Shown one piece after another: positions 25,442 through 34,258 of a stretch of DNA of 64,000 nt. Source of the stretch: Streptomyces sp. NBC_01431 (GTDB taxonomy: Bacteria; Actinomycetota; Actinomycetes; Streptomycetales; Streptomycetaceae); the NCBI RefSeq assembly GCF_036231355.1, contig NZ_CP109496.1:1612001-1676000 (forward strand). The letters are read 5' to 3'. The notes beneath the pieces were generated by a model. That model was not told the origin of the DNA. It made no database searches and saw only the letters and a program-made list of their open reading frames with translations. The first letter of the stretch is position 1. Every line of letters begins with the position of its first letter. A program made the position numbers and the translations under genes.

Positions 25442-25993
25442 ATGGGACGAAGGACGACCAGTGACACGGCGAGGAACCGGGCGATGCCGCCCCAGCCGGT
25501 CGCGTACGACATCACCTGGGCGGGCGAGGCCCGCTCGGCCGTGGGCTACGGCACGCTGCTCTTCGCCCTGCTGGCAGCTGTCGACGAGGTGGCGGGCACG
25601 CTCACCGATGTGCGCGTCGCACTGTGGCTGGTCCTGGGCGCCCTGCTGTTCGCGGTGCTCTGGCCGGCCCGGGTATCGGCCGCCCCCGGCCTCCTCGTCT
25701 CGCGGGGCCTGTGGCGCCAGTCGGGGGTCCGCACCGACCGGCTGGTCTCGGTGCGCTGGTCCAACGGTGTCGCGCAGCGCTTGGTGCTGCGGGACGCCGA
25801 CGGCAACCGGGCCGAGATCGACCCACGGGTACTGATCGCCAATCCCCCGCTGTGGGCCGTGGTCGACACCGACGCCCGCACCAGCATCGAGCGCGGCACC
25901 CTGCGCTGCGGCGAGACCGCCCTGCGGCAGATGGCGGCCCGGGTGGACCGGGAATCCGCCCGCATTGTGTTCAAGCTCTCCGGCTTGAAGTAG
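25442..25993 (+). CDS. Small membrane protein with PH-like C-terminal domain
   Basis: 183 residues from the ATG at 25442. A TACGGT element seven bases upstream suggests a leaderless transcript. Two hydrophobic segments (about residues 38-56 and 63-82) are followed by a soluble domain, SAAPGLLVSRGLWRQSGVRT to RAEIDPRVLIANPPLWAVVD, that has the feel of bacterial PH-type domains. It lies between the antiporter and kimA-like genes and behind a triple KdpE-like repeat. That suggests a membrane accessory role in ion homeostasis, which is inference only. Confidence 0.65.
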   Translation: MGRRTTSDTARNRAMPPQPVAYDITWAGEARSAVGYGTLLFALLAAVDEVAGTLTDVRVALWLVLGALLFAVLWPARVSAAPGLLVSRGLWRQSGVRTDRLVSVRWSNGVAQRLVLRDADGNRAEIDPRVLIANPPLWAVVDTDARTSIERGTLRCGETALRQMAARVDRESARIVFKLSGLK

Positions 25994-26029
25994 GCATTTC
26001 ATGCTGTTTTGTGATAATTTCCTGAAACC

Positions 26030-26046
26030 TTGACGGGCTCTTAACG
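26030..26046 (+). promoter_or_regulatory. KdpE-like direct repeat upstream of the kimA-like gene
   Basis: TTGACG (26030) and TTAACG (26041), 11-bp spacing, 35 bases before the GTG. A 17-base stretch here closely resembles the kdpF site (TTGACGGG-N4-TTACGGCC versus TTGACGGG-N4-TAACGGCC), but it lies in the opposite orientation to its gene. Confidence 0.5.
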
Positions 26047-26080
26047 GCCAACCCGCTGTCCCGTTTCCTACGCTCACGCC

Positions 26081-28117
26081 GTGTTCAACGTGACCGGCGT
26101 CCTCAAGCGCCTCGTGATCGGCCGTGCCATGCGCAGCGAGGAGCTGGGTGAGACGCTGCTCTCCAAGCGGCTCGCGCTGCCGATCTTCGCCTCCGACCCG
26201 CTGTCCTCCGTGGCCTACGCGACGCAGGAGATCCTGCTCGTCCTGACCCTCGGCGGGCTGGCCTACCTCCATTTCACGCCGTGGATCGCGGCCGGGGTGG
26301 TCGCGCTGATGGCGGTGGTGGTGCTCTCCTACCGGCAGGTCGTGCACGCCTATCCGAGCGGTGGCGGCTCCTACGAGGTGGTGTCCACCAACCTCGGCCC
26401 CTCAGCTGGACTGGTGGTTGCGGCATCGCTGCTGGTCGACTACGTCATGACGGTCGCAGTGTCGGTCGCCTCCGGGGTCGACAACATCATCTCGGCCATC
26501 CCCTCGCTGGCCGAGCACCGCGTGCTCCTGGCGCTCGCTTTCGTCGCAATCCTCACGGCGATGAACCTGCGCGGCGTCCGCGAGTCGGGCCGCACCTTCG
26601 CCGCCCCGACCTACCTCTTCATCGGCGGCGTGATCATCATGGTCGCCACCGGCCTCATCCGGTACGTGCTCGGGGACGCGCCGGTCGCAGAGTCGGCCGC
26701 GTACGGCATCCAACCGGAGGCGTCCAGCGCCCATCTGACCGGGCTCGCCCTGCTGATGCTGGTGCTGCGCGCCTTCTCCAGCGGCTGTACGGCACTGACG
26801 GGCGTGGAAGCGATCTCCAACGGAGTGCCCGCCTTCCGCAAACCGAAGTCGAAGAACGCGGCGTCCACCATGGCGGCGATGGGCATCATCGCTGTGGTGA
26901 TGTTCGTAGGTGTCACCACCCTCGCCATCGTCGCCAAGGTCCACATCACCCAAAACTCCTGCCAGTTGACCGGCATCGGCGGCAACTGCGAGACCTTCAC
27001 GCAGAAGACAGTGATCGCCCAGCTCGCCTCTGCGGTCTTCGGCGGCGACAACTCCATCGGCTTCTTCTTCATCCAGGCCGCCACCGCCCTGGTCCTGATC
27101 CTGGCCGCGAACACCGCCTTCAACGGCTTCCCGCTGCTCTCCTCGATCCTGGCCCAGCACCGCTACCTGCCCCGCCAGCTGCACAACCGGGGCGACCGGC
27201 TCGCCTTCTCCAACGGCATCCTGGCCCTCGCCGTCGTCGCGGGCGCCCTGCTGTGGGCGTACAAGGCGGACGTCACCAGCCTCATCCACCTCTACATCCT
27301 CGGCGTGTTCACCTCCTTCACGCTCTCGCAGCTCGGCATGGTGCGGCACTGGAACCGCGCCCTGCGCACCGAACCCGACCCGGCCGCACGGCGCCGCCAC
27401 CAGTCGGCGCGGGTGATCAACTCGCTGGGTGCCGTGGTCACCGCCCTGGTGCTGGTGATCGTGCTGATCACGAAGTTCACCCAGGGCGCCTGGCTCGCCG
27501 TGGTCGCCGCAGTGATCCTGTGGGTGATGATGCGGGGCATCCGGCGCCACTACGACCGCACCGCCACCGAGCTGGCCGTGGCCGACCCCCGTGACGAACT
27601 CGTCCCCCCGTCAAGGGTGTTGGGGGTCGTCCTCGTCTCGACCATCCACAAGCCGACCCTGCGAGCCCTCGCCTACGCCCGCGCCTTCAAGCCGTACCGG
27701 CTCGAAGCGCTGACGGTCGCCGTGGACAGGACCGAGACCGGCGACCTGCAGCAGCGCTGGGCCGAACTCGACATCGACATCCCCCTGAAGGTCCTGGCTT
27801 CCCCCTACCGGGAAATCACCAAGCCGGTCGTCGAATACGTCCGCACCATGCGCCGCGAGAGCCCCCGCGACGTGGTCGCCGTCTTCATCCCCGAATACGT
27901 CGTCGGCCACTGGTGGGAGAACCTCCTGCACAACCAGTCCGCCCTCTGGCTCAAGAGCCGCCTGCTCTTCACCCCGGGCGTCATGGTCACCAGCGTCCCC
28001 TGGCAGCTCACCTCCGCCGCCCACGCCGACCACCCCGCCGCCCGCGCCCCCGGCTCCGTCCGCCGCGGCGAACCAACCGCCCCCCACCACGGGAACCCGC
28101 CCGCCCGCCGCAACTGA
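26081..28117 (+). CDS. KimA-like APC-superfamily permease (probable potassium importer)
   Basis: 678 residues from a GTG at 26081. About twelve membrane helices occupy residues 35-490, then a cytoplasmic tail of about 180 residues. The N-terminal LPIFASDPLSSVAYATQEIL and AYPSGGGSYEVV are typical of the APC clade that includes the Bacillus high-affinity potassium importer KimA (YdaO). Architecture and length fit KimA rather than amino-acid carriers of about 450 residues. In Bacillus, KimA is inhibited by c-di-AMP; no such control can be read here. Its neighbours (kdpD2, cation antiporter) and the KdpE-like repeat support a potassium role. Alternative: an amino-acid permease. Confidence 0.75.
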   Translation: MFNVTGVLKRLVIGRAMRSEELGETLLSKRLALPIFASDPLSSVAYATQEILLVLTLGGLAYLHFTPWIAAGVVALMAVVVLSYRQVVHAYPSGGGSYEVVSTNLGPSAGLVVAASLLVDYVMTVAVSVASGVDNIISAIPSLAEHRVLLALAFVAILTAMNLRGVRESGRTFAAPTYLFIGGVIIMVATGLIRYVLGDAPVAESAAYGIQPEASSAHLTGLALLMLVLRAFSSGCTALTGVEAISNGVPAFRKPKSKNAASTMAAMGIIAVVMFVGVTTLAIVAKVHITQNSCQLTGIGGNCETFTQKTVIAQLASAVFGGDNSIGFFFIQAATALVLILAANTAFNGFPLLSSILAQHRYLPRQLHNRGDRLAFSNGILALAVVAGALLWAYKADVTSLIHLYILGVFTSFTLSQLGMVRHWNRALRTEPDPAARRRHQSARVINSLGAVVTALVLVIVLITKFTQGAWLAVVAAVILWVMMRGIRRHYDRTATELAVADPRDELVPPSRVLGVVLVSTIHKPTLRALAYARAFKPYRLEALTVAVDRTETGDLQQRWAELDIDIPLKVLASPYREITKPVVEYVRTMRRESPRDVVAVFIPEYVVGHWWENLLHNQSALWLKSRLLFTPGVMVTSVPWQLTSAAHADHPAARAPGSVRRGEPTAPHHGNPPARRN

Positions 28118-28139
28118 TCCCGCCCAACTGCCGTGCCTG

Positions 28140-28733
28140 CTGTGCGATCACGCGAACCCGTTCCCCATCCTGACCAAGGGCACGCTGGTCCTGCGCGATC
28201 TGGAGCTGTTCAAGGAAGCGGCCGCGGTGACCGATGTCGGCATCTCGGTCTCGGTCGGCTTCGTCGACCGGGAGCTGTGGCGCACGGTCGAGCCGGGCAC
28301 GCCCGCCCCCGAGCGCCGTCTGGACGTCGTGCGCACCCTCACCGAGCACGGCCTGGGCTGCGGGGTCCTGATGGCCCCCGTGATCCCGTTCCTCGGCGAT
28401 CATCCGGACCAGCTGCGCGCCACCGTCCGCGCGATCGCCGCCGCGGGCGCGAGCTCCGTGACCCCGCTCGTCCTCCACCTGCGGCCCAGCGCCCCCGAGT
28501 GGTTCATGGCCTGGCTCGGCCGGCACCATCCGCATCTGGTGCGCAGGTACGAACGGCTGTACGCGCAGGGCGCCTACGCACCGAAGTGGTACCAGCGCCG
28601 GATCACCGGGCAAGTCCACGAACTGGCCACGGAGTTCGGCATCGGACCGGCCCGGCGCGGCGCCTCCCGCCGCATCCCGCCTCCCCCGGCCGAGGCCGCC
28701 CTGCCGGAGCCGACGCAGCTCACGCTGCTCTGA
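28140..28733 (+). pseudogene. N-terminally truncated Rv2578c-type radical SAM protein
   Basis: The frame begins abruptly 22 bases after the kimA-like stop and reads HANPFPILTKGTLVLRDLEL onward, which corresponds to the middle and C-terminal half of the roughly 340-residue Rv2578c family. About 198 residues remain. The N-terminal part with the CxxxCxxC iron-sulfur motif is absent. An internal GTG at 28227 could start a shorter product but could not bind the cluster. The break next to the kimA-like gene suggests a deletion or insertion joined the two. Confidence 0.75.
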
Positions 28734-28761
28734 CCCGGGCGGGGGCGTCGGCCGGGCGGAG

Positions 28762-29346
28762 CTAGGAGCGGCCCCGGCTCGCCTCGATGCGACGCAGCGC
28801 CCAGGCCGCCGACCGGGCGAGGCGAGGCTGGGCCAGGGCCTCGGTCAGGACGTCCACCGCCCTCTTGTCACCGAGTTCGCCGAGCCCCTCGATGCAGGCG
28901 AGGGCCACCCGCCCGTAGGGAGTGTGCGGCGAGAGCAGCGGCCGCAGGGTCTTGACGAGGGCCGGTACGGACTCGGGGGCGCGCAGTGCGGTGAGCAGAC
29001 GGACCGGGTGCAGGGCGTAGGCGGTGCGCAGTTCATTGGTCGCCAGGGCCGCCGCCGCGCGCGCCGTGCGCGGGTCGCCGAGCCGGGCGAGCGCGTGCGC
29101 GGCGCTCACGCACCGTTCCGGATCGCGGTGGTTGAGCAGCAGTACCAGCGATTCGAAGGCCCTGCGGTCGCCCGCGACGCCGAGCCGGAACGCGGCTATC
29201 TCCCGTGCCCAGAGCGGGCGTTGGGGCTCGGTGAGCACCGCCGCGAGCTCGCCGTGGTCGACGGTGGCGATCAGCCGCTCGAACGCCGTGGACCCGCCGC
29301 TCTCGCTCCGCACCCGGTCCACGAGCGACCGAAACTCCTCATCCAT
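28762..29346 (-). CDS. HEAT-repeat protein
   Basis: 194 residues from the ATG at 29346 with AGGG upstream. At least four HEAT-like helix pairs are visible, with the recurrent pattern A-x-x-x-A-L-x-x-L-G-D-x-R/K: AAHALARLGDPRTARAAAAL and CIEGLGELGDKRAVDVLTEA. Such domains bind other proteins and have no catalytic role. It is convergent with the truncated radical SAM gene. Partner unknown. Confidence 0.8.
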   Translation of the reverse strand: MDEEFRSLVDRVRSESGGSTAFERLIATVDHGELAAVLTEPQRPLWAREIAAFRLGVAGDRRAFESLVLLLNHRDPERCVSAAHALARLGDPRTARAAAALATNELRTAYALHPVRLLTALRAPESVPALVKTLRPLLSPHTPYGRVALACIEGLGELGDKRAVDVLTEALAQPRLARSAAWALRRIEASRGRS

Positions 29347-29836
29347 GTCCAAAACCCTATTGACCTCCGCCTCCCCGCACTGGGGCACAGGGGATTCTCT
29401 GTCCGCCGGTGAACCTGTCGCGTTGCGGCCACCCGCTCCGGGTGGCTCTCCTGTTTTCCTCCCCACCGGGGTGGGGGTCGTACGCGCGCTGCCCGGCACG
29501 GGTCCTGCCGGACGGGAACGGCACCCGCTAGCCGCACGGCTGGGGCGAGCCAGATCACATCGACTCCGGGCGTCGGGGGGCTGGCGCGCTCGTTACTCGC
29601 CAGTTAACCTCAAGTGAGCGGGTAACCCCCGCAGACTCCGGTGGCCTGGTGACGCAGCCACCGCGAGTGTTCGTCGGTTCGGCAGTTCTGTACGACGCGC
29701 CCCGGGACAGGGTCGTCGGCCCCTTGCACCACGACACAACTCCCGCACGCCGTGCGCCCGTTGGCGTATTCGAGCGCCCCCTGATGCCGGTCGCGTGCGC
29801 CCTCTCTCAGTCGTCACTCATCCCTGGAGTCCCGTG
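29347..29836. other. Intergenic region before the hydroxyacyl-CoA dehydrogenase gene
   Basis: 490 bases without a supportable gene. At 29591-29607 GTTACTCGCCAGTTAAC forms an imperfect inverted repeat of the kind bound by TetR repressors of acyl-CoA metabolism. Read as direct repeats (CGTTAC-N5-AGTTAA) it also has 11-bp spacing, so its identity is ambiguous. Confidence 0.4.
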
Positions 29837-31618
29837 ATGGACATCCCCCTGAACACTGTCGCCGTCGTCGGCCTCGGCACCATGGGCACCGGCATCGCCG
29901 AGGTCCTGGCCCGTGCGGGCCGCGAGGTCATCGGCATCGACATCAGCGAGCGCGCCGCCCGCCAGGCCGTCGTCTCGCTGGAGGCTTCCACGGCCCGTGC
30001 GGTGGCCCGCGAGCGGATCACCGAGCGGGAGCGCGGCGACATCCTCGCCCGGTTCCGCACCTTCACCGACCTCCAGGCCGCCGCCGAGGCCGAACTCGTC
30101 ATCGAGGTCGTGCCCGAGTCGTACGAACTGAAGCAGCAGGTCTTCCACGCGCTCGACACCATCATCGCGCCCACCGCGATCCTGGCGACCGGCACCAACG
30201 CGCTCTCGGTTACCCGGCTCGCCGCCGACTCCGCACACCCCGAGCGCGTCCTCGGCCTGCACTTCTTCAACCCGGCACCCGCGATGAAGCTCGTCGAGAT
30301 CGTCTCGTCCGTGCTCACCGCTCCCCCGGCCGTCGACGCGGTCACCGCGCTCGCCCTCGACCTCGGCAAGGAGCCCGTCGCGGTCGGCGACCGCCCCGGC
30401 TTCGTCGCCGACGGGCTGCTCTTCGGCTACCTCAACCAGGCCGCCGCGATGTACGAGTCCAAGTACGCCTCGCGCGAGGACATCGACGCCGCGATGAAGC
30501 TGGGCTGCGGGCTGCCGATGGGCCCGCTCGAACTGCTCGACCTGATCGGCATCGACACCGCCCGCACCGTCCTGGAGGCGATGTACTCCGCCTCGCACGA
30601 CCGGCTGCACGCGCCCGCGCCGATCCTCGGCCAGCTCACCGAGGCCGGGCTCACCGGCCGCAAGAGGGGCCGCGGCTTCTACACGTACGAGGCCGAGGGC
30701 AGCTCGGTCGTGGTGGCGGACGCCCAGACTCCCGCGGGCATCGCGGGCGCGGGCGGCGGCCGCACCATCCGCTCGGTCGGCGTGGCCGGCTCGGGGACGA
30801 TGGCGTCCGGTATCGCGGAGGTCTTCGCCAAGGCCGGGTACGACGTGGTGCTCGCCGCGCGCAGCCTGGAGAAGGCGGAGACCGCCAAGTCCCGTATCGC
30901 CAAGTCGCTTTCGCGCTCCGTCGAGAAGGGCCGGCTCACCGAGGAAGCCCGTGAGGAGACCCTGAACCGGATCTCGGCCGCCGGCGCCCTGGAGTCGTTC
31001 GCCGAGGTCGACCTCGCGGTCGAGGCGGTGGCCGAGGACCTGGAGGTCAAGCAGCAGCTCTTCGCCACCCTCGACAAGATCTGCAAGCCGGGCGCGGTGC
31101 TCGCCACCACCACCTCCTCGCTGCCCGTCGTCGCCTGCGCCCGCGCCACCTCGCGCCCGCAGGACGTCATAGGGATGCACTTCTTCAACCCGGCACCCGC
31201 GATGAAGCTGGTCGAGGTGGTCCGTACGGTGCTCACCTCCGACGAGGTCCACGCCACCGTCCGCGAGGTCACCGCGAAGATCAAGAAGCACCCGGTGGAC
31301 TGCGGCGACCGCGCCGGGTTCATCGTCAACGCGCTGCTCTTCCCGTACCTCAACAACGCGATCAAGATGGTGCAGGAGCACTACGCGACGCTGGACGACA
31401 TCGACGCCGCGATGAGGCTGGGCGGCGGTTACCCGATGGGCCCGTTCGAGCTTCTGGACGTGGTCGGTCTCGATGTCTCGCTGGCCATCGAGAAGGTGCT
31501 GCACGCCGAGTTCCGCGACCCGGGCCTGGCGCCCGCGCCGCTGCTCGAACACCTCGTCGCGGCGGGCTGCCTGGGCCGCAAGACGGGCCGCGGATTCCGC
31601 GAGTATGCCCGGCGCTGA
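29837..31618 (+). CDS. 3-hydroxybutyryl-CoA dehydrogenase, tandem two-domain form
   Basis: 593 residues from the ATG at 29837 (GGAG upstream), a duplication of the 3-hydroxyacyl-CoA dehydrogenase unit. The first NAD-binding loop is GLGTMGTG (residues 12-19) and the second GSGTMASG in the middle. Both halves carry HFFNPAPAMKLVE with the catalytic histidine, plus a C-terminal helical domain (GLPMGPLELLDLIG and GYPMGPFELLDVVG). It interconverts acetoacetyl-CoA and 3-hydroxybutyryl-CoA, the step feeding crotonyl-CoA to Ccr. It stands upstream of the TetR regulator and the ccr operon on the same strand, so a role in the ethylmalonyl-CoA pathway is likely. Confidence 0.9.
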   Translation: MDIPLNTVAVVGLGTMGTGIAEVLARAGREVIGIDISERAARQAVVSLEASTARAVARERITERERGDILARFRTFTDLQAAAEAELVIEVVPESYELKQQVFHALDTIIAPTAILATGTNALSVTRLAADSAHPERVLGLHFFNPAPAMKLVEIVSSVLTAPPAVDAVTALALDLGKEPVAVGDRPGFVADGLLFGYLNQAAAMYESKYASREDIDAAMKLGCGLPMGPLELLDLIGIDTARTVLEAMYSASHDRLHAPAPILGQLTEAGLTGRKRGRGFYTYEAEGSSVVVADAQTPAGIAGAGGGRTIRSVGVAGSGTMASGIAEVFAKAGYDVVLAARSLEKAETAKSRIAKSLSRSVEKGRLTEEAREETLNRISAAGALESFAEVDLAVEAVAEDLEVKQQLFATLDKICKPGAVLATTTSSLPVVACARATSRPQDVIGMHFFNPAPAMKLVEVVRTVLTSDEVHATVREVTAKIKKHPVDCGDRAGFIVNALLFPYLNNAIKMVQEHYATLDDIDAAMRLGGGYPMGPFELLDVVGLDVSLAIEKVLHAEFRDPGLAPAPLLEHLVAAGCLGRKTGRGFREYARR

Positions 31619-31709
31619 TCCCGACGCGGGCTGGGGCGGGCTGCTGCAACCTCCGGGCAGCCCGCCCCCTGGGACGCGACTTCCTGCACATATGCAGTAC
31701 GTTCGGTCC

Positions 31710-32516
31710 ATGCCCCAGCCAGCCAGGTCCTCCCGTACACATGCTGTGCCCGACGCCCCGGAAAGTGCCGCGGGCAGCCGGGCGGCCGCCCAGCGCCTCA
31801 AAATGCGCCGGGAGCTGGCGGCCGCGGCGATGGAGCTGTTCTCCGCGAAGGGCTACGAAGCCACCACCGTCGACGAGATCGCGGCCCGCGCCGGGGTGGC
31901 CCGGCGCACCTTCTTCCGCCACTTCCGCTCCAAGGAAGAGGCGATCTTCCCGGACCACGACGACACCCTGGTGCGGGCCGAGGCGGTGCTCAACGCCGCG
32001 CCGCCGCACGAGCATCCGCTGGACACCGTGTGCCGGGGCATCAAGGAAGTCATGCGGATGTACGCGGCCTCCCCCGCGGTCTCGGTGGCGCGCTACAAGC
32101 TGACCCGCGAGGTGCCGACCCTGCGCGAGGCCGAGATCGCCTCGGTCGCCCGCTACGAGCGCCTCTTCACCCGCTATCTGCTCGGCCACTTCGACGAGCA
32201 CGACCACCAGCCGGGGAACGACGACCCGCTGCTCGCCGAGGTCGCCGCGTCCGCCGTCGTCACCGCGCACAACCACGTACTGCGCCGCTGGCTGCGGGCC
32301 GGCGGCCAGGGCGATGTGGAGACCCAGCTCGACCACGCCTTCGCCATCGTCCGCGACACCTTCGGGTCGGGGATAGGAGCGGGCCGCACGGCCGAGCCGA
32401 AGCCCGCCGCGGCCACCGTGTCGACCAGTGACGAGGTGCTGGTCGCGGTGGCCCGCACGGACGCTCCGCTGGAGGAGATCATGCAGAGCATCAAGCAGGC
32501 CCTGAAAAACCGGTAG
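31710..32516 (+). CDS. TetR-family regulator of the ccr operon (inferred)
   Basis: 268 residues. The N-terminal TetR helix-turn-helix reads MELFSAKGYEATTVDEIAAR and GVARRTFFRHFRSKEEAIF. A ligand-binding C-terminal domain and a polar tail follow. The ATG at 31710 lies seven bases after a TACGTT -10 element, so the transcript may be leaderless; an in-frame ATG at 31692 overlaps that element. It sits between the hydroxyacyl-CoA dehydrogenase and ccr. Control of both is inferred from position and from the repeats at the ccr promoter. Confidence 0.88.
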   Translation: MPQPARSSRTHAVPDAPESAAGSRAAAQRLKMRRELAAAAMELFSAKGYEATTVDEIAARAGVARRTFFRHFRSKEEAIFPDHDDTLVRAEAVLNAAPPHEHPLDTVCRGIKEVMRMYAASPAVSVARYKLTREVPTLREAEIASVARYERLFTRYLLGHFDEHDHQPGNDDPLLAEVAASAVVTAHNHVLRRWLRAGGQGDVETQLDHAFAIVRDTFGSGIGAGRTAEPKPAAATVSTSDEVLVAVARTDAPLEEIMQSIKQALKNR

Positions 32517-32529
32517 CCGGCGTTCCGCC

Positions 32530-32568
32530 CCGATGGCCGCATCCCTCACCGAGGGATGCGGCCATCGG
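32530..32568 (+). terminator. Terminator after the tetR gene
   Basis: Perfect 18-bp stem (32530-32547 with 32551-32568) and a 3-base loop, 14 bases past the tetR stop. Confidence 0.85.
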
Positions 32569-32637
32569 CGTATCCGCTGACCTGCAACGATCGATCATCG
32601 CTCATCTGCGCAGGTCATTACGCAACTGAGAGAAATT

Positions 32638-32682
32638 GTTGGCACGCAGTGCCTTGTCAGTTGGCACGGGGTGTCATACGTT
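32638..32682 (+). promoter_or_regulatory. ccr promoter with overlapping operator repeats
   Basis: A -35 TTGTCA (32654-32659) and -10 TACGTT (32677-32682) are separated by 17 bases. GTTGGCACG occurs twice (32638-32646 and 32660-32668, 22 bp apart), and the first copy forms the dyad GGCAC-GCA-GTGCC. A repressor bound here would occlude the -35. The transcript would have a 5' leader of about 220 bases before the ccr GTG. Confidence 0.6.
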
Positions 32683-32906
32683 GATGTTGTCCGGGCGGCC
32701 GGCGTGCAGAGATCTCTCGTACGTCGGCTGTCCCCACAAGCCATCACAGGCGCGTGCGCCCGGACGCCTGCGTCACAGGCAACCCTCCCGCGCCCACCCG
32801 GCGCTGCCGTACTTGCACCACACCGCCGAACCGACGGCACACCTCCACAGCACCACCCCCGAAGACCCTCAACGCCCCCTACGGGCGCTTCGACGGAGGC
32901 AACACC

Positions 32907-34244
32907 GTGAAGGAAATCCTGGACGCGATCCAGTCGCCGGAGTCCACCTCCGCCGACTTCGCCGCTCTGCCGCTCCCCGAGTCGTACCGCGCGATCACCG
33001 TGCACAAGGACGAGACGGAGATGTTCGCCGGGCTCAGCACCCGCGACAAGGACCCCCGCAAGTCCCTGCACCTGGACGAGGTGCCGATCCCCGAACTCGG
33101 GCCGGGCGAGGCCCTGGTGGCCGTCATGGCCTCCTCGGTCAACTACAACTCGGTCTGGACGTCGATCTTCGAGCCGGTGTCCACCTTCAGTTTCCTGGAG
33201 CGCTACGGCAAGCTCAGCGAGCTCACCAAGCGCCATGACCTGCCGCACCACATCATCGGCTCCGACCTCGCGGGCGTCGTGCTGCGCACCGGCCCCGGCG
33301 TCAACGCCTGGCAGCCGGGCGACGAGGTCGTGGCGCACTGCCTGTCGGTCGAGCTGGAGTCCTCCGACGGCCACAACGACACGATGCTCGACCCCGAGCA
33401 GCGCATCTGGGGCTTCGAGACCAACTTCGGCGGCCTCGCCGAGATCGCCCTCGTCAAGTCCAACCAGCTCATGCCCAAGCCGCGGCACTTGAGCTGGGAG
33501 GAGGCGGCGGCTCCCGGTCTGGTCAACTCGACCGCGTACCGCCAACTGGTCTCCCGCAACGGCGCCGGCATGAAGCAGGGCGACAACGTCCTGATCTGGG
33601 GCGCCAGCGGCGGACTCGGCTCCTACGCCACGCAGTTCGCGCTCGCGGGCGGCGCCAACCCGATCTGTGTGGTGTCCTCGCCGCAGAAGGCGGACATCTG
33701 CCGCTCCATGGGCGCCGAGGCGATCATCGACCGCAACGCCGAGGGCTATAAGTTCTGGAAGGACGAGCGGACCCAGGACCCGAAGGAGTGGAAGCGCTTC
33801 GGTAAGCGCATCCGCGAATTCACCGGCGGCGAGGACATCGACATCGTCTTCGAGCACCCCGGCCGCGAGACCTTCGGCGCGAGCGTCTACGTCACGCGCA
33901 AGGGCGGCACCATCACCACCTGCGCCTCCACCTCGGGCTACATGCACGAGTACGACAACCGCTACCTGTGGATGTCCCTGAAGCGCATCATCGGCTCGCA
34001 CTTCGCCAACTACCGCGAGGCCTGGGAGGCCAACCGCCTGGTGGCCAAGGGCAAGATCCACCCGACCCTCTCCAAGGTGTACTCCCTGGAGGACACCGGG
34101 CAGGCCGCCTACGACGTGCACCGCAACCTGCACCAGGGCAAGGTCGGCGTGCTCGCGCTCGCCCCCCGCGAGGGCCTCGGCGTCAGCGACCCCGAACTGC
34201 GCGCGCAGCACATCGACGCCATCAACCGCTTCCGCAACATCTGA
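32907..34244 (+). CDS. ccr: Crotonyl-CoA carboxylase/reductase
   Basis: 445 residues from a GTG at 32907 with GGAGG upstream. It is a zinc-independent medium-chain dehydrogenase/reductase that reductively carboxylates crotonyl-CoA to ethylmalonyl-CoA with NADPH. The residues known to hold CO2 in the Kitasatospora enzyme are at the same numbers: Asn81, Phe170 and Glu171, with the matching histidine in IIGSHFANY. The NADPH loop is WGASGGLGSYA. It is the first gene of a five-gene pathway run. It also supplies ethylmalonyl-CoA extender units for polyketides and drives acetyl-CoA assimilation. Confidence 0.98.
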   Translation: MKEILDAIQSPESTSADFAALPLPESYRAITVHKDETEMFAGLSTRDKDPRKSLHLDEVPIPELGPGEALVAVMASSVNYNSVWTSIFEPVSTFSFLERYGKLSELTKRHDLPHHIIGSDLAGVVLRTGPGVNAWQPGDEVVAHCLSVELESSDGHNDTMLDPEQRIWGFETNFGGLAEIALVKSNQLMPKPRHLSWEEAAAPGLVNSTAYRQLVSRNGAGMKQGDNVLIWGASGGLGSYATQFALAGGANPICVVSSPQKADICRSMGAEAIIDRNAEGYKFWKDERTQDPKEWKRFGKRIREFTGGEDIDIVFEHPGRETFGASVYVTRKGGTITTCASTSGYMHEYDNRYLWMSLKRIIGSHFANYREAWEANRLVAKGKIHPTLSKVYSLEDTGQAAYDVHRNLHQGKVGVLALAPREGLGVSDPELRAQHIDAINRFRNI

Positions 34245-34258
34245 GGCGGGGAAGTCTC

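Noticed and set aside
25994..26080. c-di-AMP (ydaO-type) riboswitch before the kimA-like gene
   Set aside because: The space between genes is under 90 bases, too short for that riboswitch, and no matching stems were seen.
29591..29607. CGTTAC-N5-AGTTAA as a further KdpE-like site
   Set aside because: It fits an imperfect TetR-type palindrome (GTTACT/AGTTAAC) better, and the downstream gene belongs to acyl-CoA metabolism, not potassium transport.
29649..29837. A 62-codon plus-strand ORF before the hydroxyacyl-CoA dehydrogenase
   Set aside because: No ribosome binding site, no recognisable composition, and it runs into the start of the real gene.
32683..32906. Cobalamin riboswitch in the ccr leader, because the next gene needs B12
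   Set aside because: No B12-box-like sequence or expected stem arrangement was recognised in the leader of about 220 bases.
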